14,024 nt of DNA from Flavobacterium sp. (GTDB lineage: Bacteria; Bacteroidota; Bacteroidia; Flavobacteriales; Flavobacteriaceae). Below the pieces are notes generated by a model. That model was given only the letters and a program-made list of their open reading frames with translations, was not told the origin of the DNA and made no database searches. Below are positions 7,891 through 14,024 of this stretch, piece after piece. Where the stretch lies: the NCBI GenBank assembly GCA_017984035.1, contig JAGOAF010000034.1, positions 1 to 14,024 on the forward strand, given 5' to 3'. Both the position numbers and the translations under genes were made by a program. Each line of letters opens with the position of its first letter. The stretch's first letter is position 1.

Positions 7891-9480
7891 ATGAAAAAGA
7901 TTGTATTACTGCTATCGTTATTTTTATTTTCAAAAAATCTAAAAGCCCAATCAATTCCTTTAGGATCATTAGATTTTAAGGATGAACGATTGCGTAACGA
8001 ACAATTAATTGATAAAAATAATTCAGAAAACTCGTTTACTATTCGACCTCTAGTTAGTAAACAAGATTCTATCATGAGCAATAAATTAGAATTTAGTTTA
8101 TTGCCAATTACTTTAAATCAACAATTTAACACTCTGGCTCCTTTTGGTAGAAATGATGGAGCTATGATTCCTGCAAAAGGTTATCAAATGAAATTAAATG
8201 CTGGATTTACGGTACAATACAACCGATTTAATTTTCGATTTAACCCTGAATATGTGTATGCTGAAAACCTAGCCTTTGAGCTATTTCCAACCTATGTAGT
8301 AAGTCGGGTTAGATTAGGATATCTAAATTATTTAAACAACTATGACATTCCCGAGCGATTGGGTATTACTGCGTATAAAAAAATATTCTGGGGACAGTCT
8401 GCCCTAAACTATTCGATTGGAAAAGTAAACTTTGGTATTTCCAATGAAAATCTTTGGTGGGGACCTGGCAAGTACAATTCCCTTATTATGAGTAATAATG
8501 CACCCGGTTTTGTACACTTTACTTTCAATTCTATTAAACCCGTAAAAACCCCAATAGGTTCATTTGAATGGCAACTTATTTCTGGGAAATTAGTCGAATC
8601 TGGCTTGGATGTTCCAATTGAAAATTACATAGTAAATGGAACCAATTACCAAGCAGTAAAATCGAAAGAGTGGCGCTATTTATCGGGTTTAACAATTAAT
8701 TACCAACCCAAATGGATACCTGGTTTGTACCTGGGAATGAACCGAATATTCCAAATATATAATAATGAATTAGGAAATACTTTTACTGATTATTTTCCTG
8801 TGATCACTCCTTTCCAAAAGAAAAATCTGACTAATGAAGATGCTAAACAAAGAGACCAAATCGTTTCTTTATTTTTAAGATGGGTATTTCAAGAATCCAA
8901 GTCAGAAATTTACTTTGAGAACGGCTGGAATGATCATAAACAAGATTTATGGGATTTATTCCAGGATCCATCCCATGCAAGAGCTTTAACATTTGGTTTA
9001 GCCAAAATTTTCAAAAACAATGATGCGTCTAAACACTATTATAAATTTAATTTTGAACACACGCAATTACAACAAAGTGCTGATCGAATAGCCAGACCAG
9101 CTGGTGCATGGTATATGCACGGGTATGTACGACATGGATATACCCAGATGAGTCAAGTAATTGGTGCTGGTATAGGACCTGGTAGCAATTCACAAACCTT
9201 AGATTTTAGTTTGTGGAAAAAAAATGAAGTATGGGGCATTCAGTGTGAAAGATTTTCACACAACCTTGATTTTGCCTATGATGTATATACCGATTACAGT
9301 ATTGGAGAATACAATAGAAAATGGGTCGAATTACAATTCAATGCCTATGGATATAAAAATTTCGGAAAATTTACTGTTAATGGAAAAATTGGAACAAGTA
9401 TAAATAGAAATTATCAGTGGCAAATCCCAAATAATAAAAACAATTATCAACTACAGTTGTCAGTGCAATATCATTTATAA
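7891..9480 (+). CDS. Capsule assembly Wzi-family outer membrane protein
   Basis: Wzi proteins are outer-membrane beta-barrels that bind exported capsular polysaccharide at the surface and help to organise or anchor it. A signal peptide is clear: MKK, a hydrophobic core (residues 4-13) and LKA^QS, so cleavage after A19 leaves an N-terminal Gln, as usual for signal peptidase I substrates of Bacteroidota. The mature part of about 510 residues is rich in alternating, aromatic-containing strands and ends in LQLSVQYHL, consistent with a barrel closing strand. NLWWGPG (W189-W190-G191-P192-G193) followed by a SNNAPGF stretch is the signature segment of this family. It lies 7 nt downstream of a GT2 gene and ends the glycan block. 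Assignment to the family is good. Whether it anchors a true capsule or another glycan is inferred from context. Confidence 0.88.
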   Translation: MKKIVLLLSLFLFSKNLKAQSIPLGSLDFKDERLRNEQLIDKNNSENSFTIRPLVSKQDSIMSNKLEFSLLPITLNQQFNTLAPFGRNDGAMIPAKGYQMKLNAGFTVQYNRFNFRFNPEYVYAENLAFELFPTYVVSRVRLGYLNYLNNYDIPERLGITAYKKIFWGQSALNYSIGKVNFGISNENLWWGPGKYNSLIMSNNAPGFVHFTFNSIKPVKTPIGSFEWQLISGKLVESGLDVPIENYIVNGTNYQAVKSKEWRYLSGLTINYQPKWIPGLYLGMNRIFQIYNNELGNTFTDYFPVITPFQKKNLTNEDAKQRDQIVSLFLRWVFQESKSEIYFENGWNDHKQDLWDLFQDPSHARALTFGLAKIFKNNDASKHYYKFNFEHTQLQQSADRIARPAGAWYMHGYVRHGYTQMSQVIGAGIGPGSNSQTLDFSLWKKNEVWGIQCERFSHNLDFAYDVYTDYSIGEYNRKWVELQFNAYGYKNFGKFTVNGKIGTSINRNYQWQIPNNKNNYQLQLSVQYHL

Positions 9481-9511
9481 TTCTTTTTTAATTTGATATT
9501 TATAATTTACA

Positions 9512-10081
9512 ATGGAAAAAATTAATACTGAAGTTCTTAACGCTTTTGAAATAATCAAAAATGGTGGAATCATTCTTTATCCTACTGATACAGTTTGGGG
9601 TATTGGATGTGACGCCACAAATCCAGAAGCGGTAGCAAAAATTTACCAACTTAAAAAAAGAGCGGAAACACAAAGCATGATTTGCTTAATGAATGGGGAA
9701 AAAATGATGTACAATGTGTTCAAAGAAATTCCGGAAGTAGCTTGGCAAATTTTAGATTTATCTGAAAATCCAACCACTTTAGTATTGGACAATCCAAGAA
9801 ATGTTGCTGCTAATTTAATTGCTACAGACAGTACTTTAGCCATTCGATTGGTAAAAGAACCTTTTTGTTTCAAATTAATGGAACGAATGAAAAAACCTTT
9901 GGTTTCTACCTCCGCTAATATATCTGGACAACCCACTCCTAAATCATTTAAAGAAATTAGTCCCGAAATTATAAAAGGTGTGGACTATGTTGTAAATTTG
10001 CATCACGAAAAAATTGCCAGTAAGCCATCAACAATTATAAAATTGACAAATGATGCTCAGGTAAAAATTATTAGAAAATAA
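9512..10081 (+). CDS. tsaC: Threonylcarbamoyl-AMP synthase (TsaC/Sua5/YrdC family)
   Basis: This enzyme makes L-threonylcarbamoyl-AMP from threonine, bicarbonate and ATP. The TsaBDE complex then transfers the threonylcarbamoyl group to A37 of ANN-decoding tRNAs (t6A). The protein is a single YrdC domain of 189 residues, without the C-terminal extension of long Sua5 forms. Family motifs are LYPTDTVWGIGCDA (about 22-35), the nucleotide-binding LKKR…S segment (K48, K49, R50, S55) and STSANISG (132-139). The paralogue YciO shares the fold, so a YciO-like role cannot be fully excluded, but the KxR…S and SAN motifs favour TsaC. The gene starts 31 nt after the Wzi gene and is followed at 27 nt by cca, giving two tRNA-maturation genes in a row. 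Confidence 0.88.
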   Translation: MEKINTEVLNAFEIIKNGGIILYPTDTVWGIGCDATNPEAVAKIYQLKKRAETQSMICLMNGEKMMYNVFKEIPEVAWQILDLSENPTTLVLDNPRNVAANLIATDSTLAIRLVKEPFCFKLMERMKKPLVSTSANISGQPTPKSFKEISPEIIKGVDYVVNLHHEKIASKPSTIIKLTNDAQVKIIRK

Positions 10082-10108
10082 TTAATTTTCTGAATTTCAG
10101 ATGAATTC

Positions 10109-11527
10109 ATGAACTATAAATCAGATTTACATTCTACCATTTTTGCAGTCATATCTAAAGCCTCCATTGAAATCGGTGTAGAGAGTTACGTTATTGGTGG
10201 ATTTGTTAGGGATTTACTTCTGAAAAGAAAATGTAAAAAAGACATTGACATTGTTGCTGTGGGGAGTGGCATCGAACTCGCTTTAAAAGTATCAGAATTA
10301 CTTCCAAAAAAACCAAAAGTTCAGGTTTTTAAAAATTATGGAACAGCCATGCTCCGTTTTGAAGATACCGAAATTGAATTTGTAGGTGCACGAAAAGAAT
10401 CTTATCATTTTGAAAGTCGAAATCCAGTAGTTGAAAATGGTACGCTAGAAGACGATCAAAACCGTCGTGATTTTACGATAAATGCTTTAGCATTGTCACT
10501 TAATCAAAATAATTTTGGCGATTTAATAGATCCGTTTAATGGCGTTATAGACTTGGGAAACAAAACTATCAAAACGCCTCTGGATCCAGATATCACTTAT
10601 TCAGATGATCCACTGAGAATGATGCGCGCGATTCGTTTCGCTACCCAATTGGGTTTTGAAATCGAAGAAAATTCATTGGCTTCAATTACTAAAAATGCAG
10701 AGCGTATTACCATTATTTCTGGCGAACGAATTGTAGATGAATTAAACAAAATTCTTGCTACGGAAAAACCTTCTACAGGTTTTTTATTATTATACAAAAC
10801 GGGACTATTAGATATTATTTTACCTGAATTGACGGCATTAAATCAAGTAGAAGAAATTGAAGGTCATACGCATAAAAATAACTTTTACCATACCTTAGAA
10901 GTAGTCGATAATATTTGTCCTAACACGGATGATGTATGGTTACGCTGGTCGGCATTATTACATGATATTGGCAAAGCGCCAACCAAACGTTTCAACAAAA
11001 AACAAGGTTGGACGTTTCACGGGCATGAATTTTTAGGTGGAAAAATGGTCAAGAAAATCTTTGAAAGATTACACATGCCATTGAACCAAAAAATGAAATT
11101 TGTTCAAAAAATGGTCATGATGAGTTCTAGACCCATTGTGTTAGCAGAAGATTTAGTAACCGATTCAGCGGTGCGAAGATTAGTTTTTGATGCAGGTGAA
11201 GATGTCGATAATTTAATGACGCTTTGCGAAGCTGATATTACCACTAAAAACCCTGCTAAATTCAAAAAATACCATAACAACTTTGACATTGTTAGAAAAA
11301 AAATTATTGAAGTAGAAGCGCGAGATCATGTTCGTAATTTTCAACCACCCATTTCTGGTGAAGAAATTATGGTGATTTTTGATTTGAAACCGTCTCGAGA
11401 AATTGGTGTGTTAAAAGAAGCCGTAAAAGAAGCTATTTTGGAAGGTAAAATTCCAAATGACTACCAAGCCGCTTACGACTTTATATTAAAAAGAGCCAAA
11501 AAACTAGGCTTACAAAAAGTAAATTAA
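10109..11527 (+). CDS. cca: CCA tRNA nucleotidyltransferase with HD domain
   Basis: This template-independent class II nucleotidyltransferase adds or repairs the 3'-CCA of tRNAs. The N-terminal catalytic domain has GGFVRD (residues 30-35) and the metal-binding pair DID (D45, D47). The base- and ribose-recognition motif RRDFTIN is at 119-125, followed by the DDPLRMMRAIRFA segment of the neck domain. An HD phosphohydrolase-type domain follows (about 252-350), with HTHKNNFYHT and LHDIGK (H285, D286). The length of 472 residues is normal for the HD-containing form. ATG 10109 is supported by the conserved IGGFVRD about 29 residues in. The stop is 2 nt before the ctaA start, so these two genes are very probably co-transcribed. 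Full CCA rather than A-only addition is assumed, as no second family member is visible here. Confidence 0.94.
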   Translation: MNYKSDLHSTIFAVISKASIEIGVESYVIGGFVRDLLLKRKCKKDIDIVAVGSGIELALKVSELLPKKPKVQVFKNYGTAMLRFEDTEIEFVGARKESYHFESRNPVVENGTLEDDQNRRDFTINALALSLNQNNFGDLIDPFNGVIDLGNKTIKTPLDPDITYSDDPLRMMRAIRFATQLGFEIEENSLASITKNAERITIISGERIVDELNKILATEKPSTGFLLLYKTGLLDIILPELTALNQVEEIEGHTHKNNFYHTLEVVDNICPNTDDVWLRWSALLHDIGKAPTKRFNKKQGWTFHGHEFLGGKMVKKIFERLHMPLNQKMKFVQKMVMMSSRPIVLAEDLVTDSAVRRLVFDAGEDVDNLMTLCEADITTKNPAKFKKYHNNFDIVRKKIIEVEARDHVRNFQPPISGEEIMVIFDLKPSREIGVLKEAVKEAILEGKIPNDYQAAYDFILKRAKKLGLQKVN

Positions 11528-11529
11528 TC

Positions 11530-12546
11530 ATGAAAAAACGATTTCTTCCTTCGGCAAAAGCAGCCTTAGTTTTGGTGTATTTAGTGATTATTGCAGGCGC
11601 ATTAGTCCGAATGACTGGATCTGGAATGGGTTGTCCTGATTGGCCAAAATGCTTTGGATACTATATTCCTCCAACCGAAGAAAAAGAATTATTGTATACC
11701 ACTGGAAAAGAATATTCCAAAGGACAAGTGATTATTAAAGACGAAACACTTTTAGTAGCCAAAGATCATTTTGTAGCTCCCACGAATTTTGAGAGTTCAC
11801 ACTGGGAAAAATACACCAAACACGATTATGCCATTTTCAATCCATTGCATACTTGGGTAGAATACCTGAACCGTTTAGTTGGAGCTTTGGCAGGTATTGC
11901 TTGTCTAATTGCTTTGGTTTTCTCTTTCAGTTTTTGGAAAGAAAAGAAACAATTAGTATTCTTTAATTTATTGATTTGTTTCTTAATGGGATTCCAAGCT
12001 TGGTTAGGAAAGACCGTCGTGGATTCCGTTTTAAATCCGTATAAAATCACAACCCATATGCTGGCAGCTTTACTTATTGTTGCGGTACAATTGTATGTGA
12101 TTTATGCTGTACAAGAAAAGAAAAAAGCCACGATACTTGATAATGAATTCAAATGGGTTTTGTTTGCAGCCATGGGTTTGACCATTGTGCAAATTATTTT
12201 TGGTACTCAAGTTCGAGAATCAGTAGATACAATTATAGAAGCAGGTTTGCCCAAAGAAGTTTGGTTACAAAACCCAAAAGGAGGTTTTTATACCCACCGT
12301 AGCTTTTCCATTTTGATTGTTTGTGCCAATGCCTTTTTGTTTTGGCGAAACAGAAAATTGAATCTTGCATTTAGTAAAATAAATTGGGTAATGGCATTGC
12401 TTTCTTTGGAAGTGCTATCTGGTATCGCGATGTATTATTTCAATTTTCCCTTTGGAACACAAACTATTCATATTGTAATGGCAACCCTTATTTTTGGTTT
12501 GCAATTTTATTTAGTATTGGAAAACACTAAAAAAATAACACAATAA
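11530..12546 (+). CDS. ctaA: Heme A synthase (COX15/CtaA family)
   Basis: CtaA/COX15 oxidises the C8 methyl of heme O to a formyl group, giving heme A for aa3-type cytochrome oxidase, in the cytoplasmic membrane. The 338-residue protein has about eight hydrophobic helices. After the first comes TGSGMGCPDWPKC with C35 and C41, the redox-active pair of the first outer loop. Conserved-looking His are H107, H176 (TTHMLAA), H256 (THRSFSI) and H314 (IHIVMAT); the last two fit the C-terminal heme b ligands. In the motif where relatives read E-x-x-H-R, this protein reads E111-Y-L-N114-R115, so the canonical first His is Asn, with H107 seven residues earlier. The loop before it (about 42-106) is long. 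The gene stands apart from any oxidase subunit or ctaB gene in this window and is coupled to cca. Confidence 0.92.
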   Translation: MKKRFLPSAKAALVLVYLVIIAGALVRMTGSGMGCPDWPKCFGYYIPPTEEKELLYTTGKEYSKGQVIIKDETLLVAKDHFVAPTNFESSHWEKYTKHDYAIFNPLHTWVEYLNRLVGALAGIACLIALVFSFSFWKEKKQLVFFNLLICFLMGFQAWLGKTVVDSVLNPYKITTHMLAALLIVAVQLYVIYAVQEKKKATILDNEFKWVLFAAMGLTIVQIIFGTQVRESVDTIIEAGLPKEVWLQNPKGGFYTHRSFSILIVCANAFLFWRNRKLNLAFSKINWVMALLSLEVLSGIAMYYFNFPFGTQTIHIVMATLIFGLQFYLVLENTKKITQ

Positions 12547-12588
12547 ACAACCGACTATAGTGTCACAATATCGTCTTAACCATAATCA

Positions 12589-13359
12589 ATGTCAAAACTA
12601 GCAGCTCAAGATAAATTTTTAGATTTATCTGATTATGGTAGACCCTTTGGAAAACTACTTGCCAATAGCCTAAAAAACACGCGCTTTACTCCTATTCATG
12701 TCACGCTATTATTTGGAATAGCAGGACTATTGGCCATGTATTGTATTGGTAACAACCATTACTATTGGGCTGGTTTTTTTATTGTACTCAAATCCGGAAT
12801 AGATGCTGCAGATGGCGAGCTAGCTCGTTTAAAAAATACGCCTTCCTATTCGGGACGGTATCTAGACAGTGTATTTGATATTATTTTGAATTTTCTATTC
12901 TTAATGACGATTTGTTATATATCTCAAACCCCTTTATGGCTTACTTTAATTGCATTTTTTTGTATCCAATTGCAAGGCACTTTATACAACTACTACTATG
13001 TCATATTGAGAAACAAATCGGTTGGAGGTGATACCACTAGTAAAGTTTTCGAATACAAAACACCAAAAGCATTACCTGGAGAAAGTCAAAAATCAGTAGA
13101 TATCTTATTTAAAATTTATACGGTGGTTTACGGAGGTTTTGATAAAATCATTCACGCAATGGATAGTGATGCATACCGTGTAAAAACTTTACCCAACTGG
13201 TTCATGACGCTAGTGTCCCTATATGGTTTGGGATTTCAGTTGCTAATTATTGCAGTGCTTTTGCCTTTGGGACAAATTGAGTGGATTGTTCCGTTTTTTA
13301 TAGCCTATTCGGCTTTGATTTTTATTTTGATTGGTATTCGAAAAACCTATTTCAATTAA
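12589..13359 (+). CDS. CDP-alcohol phosphatidyltransferase family membrane protein
   Basis: This integral membrane enzyme belongs to the family that swaps CMP of a CDP-alcohol (usually CDP-diacylglycerol) for another alcohol, making phospholipids. The signature D-x2-DG-x2-AR-x8-G-x3-D-x3-D is perfect: D72, D75, G76, A79, R80, G89, D93 and D97, which bind the two metal ions and the CDP group. Hydrophobic helices surround it (about 38-70, 97-135 and 210-250), fitting the usual six-helix fold, and the length of 256 residues is in range. The acceptor alcohol is not readable. It could be glycerol phosphate, inositol phosphate, serine or another polyol, and the sequence does not look like a textbook PgsA or PssA to me. 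It starts 42 nt after ctaA and ends exactly where the opposing regulator gene ends. Confidence 0.88.
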   Translation: MSKLAAQDKFLDLSDYGRPFGKLLANSLKNTRFTPIHVTLLFGIAGLLAMYCIGNNHYYWAGFFIVLKSGIDAADGELARLKNTPSYSGRYLDSVFDIILNFLFLMTICYISQTPLWLTLIAFFCIQLQGTLYNYYYVILRNKSVGGDTTSKVFEYKTPKALPGESQKSVDILFKIYTVVYGGFDKIIHAMDSDAYRVKTLPNWFMTLVSLYGLGFQLLIIAVLLPLGQIEWIVPFFIAYSALIFILIGIRKTYFN

Positions 13360-14024
13360 TTAACCCAACCATTCTTTAAAGTCCGAAACACGTTCTCGAG
13401 CGACAATAACCTCATCCGCTTTAAAGGTTGGTAAGCTGATTTTCAACCTCGAATTAGAATACATCTGTATCTCTTTTACGGATTGTAACGGGATAATATA
13501 CTTTCTACTGATTCGAAAAAAATCGTTTGGATTCAACTCTGCTTCTACTACTTCCAAACTACTGTCAATCAAATAATCCCGATTGTCTGATGTGTGAATG
13601 TAAGTGCCTTTATTTTCGCTATACAAACATTCTATTTCAGCTATATCTATTACTTTAATTTGTTGCCCAATTTTAACTGAAAATCGTTTTCTGTATTCTT
13701 TGGAAATGGGATTGACCAGCATTCTTTTTATGGCTTCAAAATCTAAATTTGAAACACTATTCACTTGGAATTGGTTCGCAAATTTTGAAATTGCTGTGGC
13801 CAATTCCTCTTCATCGATGGGTTTTAGCAAATAATCGATGCTATTCAATTTGAAAGCACGCAACGCATATTCGTCATAAGCGGTAGTGAAAATCACAGCA
13901 CTTTTGATATCGATTTTTTCGAAAATTTCAAACGACAAACCATCGGACAATTGGATATCCAAAAAAATCAAATCGGGATGGGAATTGTTTTGAAACCAAA
14001 GTAATGATTCCTCCACCGAATGCA
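13360..14024 (-). CDS. LytTR-family response regulator, 5' end outside window
   Basis: This is a two-component response regulator of the LytR/AlgR type: an N-terminal receiver phosphorylated by a histidine kinase, then a LytTR DNA-binding domain. In the visible part, PDLIFLDIQLSDG holds the phospho-acceptor Asp (codon 13957-13959), FTTAYDEYALRAF the switch Thr, and YLLKPI the conserved Lys. The C-terminal half (RFSVKIGQQIKVIDIAEIE … FFRISRKYIIPL) is a LytTR domain ending at the TAA of 13360-13362. The first in-frame start-like codon, GTG at 14014-14016, is an internal Val: the frame stays open through 14024 and the first strand and acidic pocket of the receiver are still missing. About 35-40 residues therefore lie beyond the edge. 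The partner kinase is not in the window, and the regulated genes are unknown. Confidence 0.92.
   Translation of the reverse strand, partial: HSVEESLLWFQNNSHPDLIFLDIQLSDGLSFEIFEKIDIKSAVIFTTAYDEYALRAFKLNSIDYLLKPIDEEELATAISKFANQFQVNSVSNLDFEAIKRMLVNPISKEYRKRFSVKIGQQIKVIDIAEIECLYSENKGTYIHTSDNRDYLIDSSLEVVEAELNPNDFFRISRKYIIPLQSVKEIQMYSNSRLKISLPTFKADEVIVARERVSDFKEWLG

Noticed and set aside
9643..9936. Open frame of 97 codons on the - strand
   Set aside because: Antisense shadow inside tsaC; the tsaC motifs explain the region.
14014..14016. GTG as the start of the LytTR regulator
   Set aside because: The frame stays open to the window edge and the receiver's first strand and acidic pocket would be missing, so this is an internal valine.
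1..14024. tRNA or rRNA genes, CRISPR arrays, insertion sequences, attachment sites, defence systems
   Set aside because: No cloverleaf, spaced repeats, transposase, terminal inverted repeats or defence-type protein motifs were seen. Almost all the sequence is accounted for by ordinary genes.

Overview
The window looks like chromosomal DNA from a Bacteroidota bacterium, most likely Flavobacterium or a close relative. The DNA is AT-rich, start codons generally lack a Shine-Dalgarno sequence, and several upstream regions carry the Bacteroidota -7 element TAnnTTTG. The protein set (Mqo, DapD by the succinylase route, RuvX, a CtaA with a long outer loop, a Wzi-family barrel, a LytTR regulator) and the A^Q signal-peptide junction of the Wzi protein fit this. 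No tRNA, rRNA, insertion sequence, CRISPR array or phage gene was seen.

Layout: positions 1-2684 are read leftward and hold peptide deformylase (def, its 3' end outside the window), malate:quinone oxidoreductase (mqo) with a clear intrinsic terminator, and the RuvX/YqgF nuclease (ruvX). A divergent intergenic region at 2685-2833 carries a good promoter for the rightward genes. From 2834 to 13359 everything is read rightward. First comes dapD. It is followed closely by a surface-glycan block: a GT2, a GT4 and two more GT2 glycosyltransferases, then an outer-membrane Wzi-family capsule-assembly protein. Next come housekeeping genes tsaC (tRNA t6A synthesis), cca (tRNA CCA tail) and ctaA (heme A synthase), and a CDP-alcohol phosphatidyltransferase of unknown substrate. 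The last gene, read leftward and cut by the window edge, is a LytTR-type response regulator that abuts the previous gene with no spacer.

Working together: the four glycosyltransferases and the Wzi protein probably build and anchor one surface polysaccharide or glycan. The block has no initiating sugar-phosphate transferase, flippase, polymerase or nucleotide-sugar genes, so it must rely on genes elsewhere. Short gaps (11, 108, -1, 36 and 7 nt between successive genes) suggest that part or all of it is co-transcribed, perhaps from the dapD promoter. tsaC and cca both serve tRNA maturation, and cca is only 2 nt from ctaA.

I do not see a clearly novel multi-gene system. The points most worth a second look are the orphan GT/Wzi block behind dapD and the heme A synthase, which has Asn where the first canonical conserved His is expected and a long first extracytoplasmic loop.
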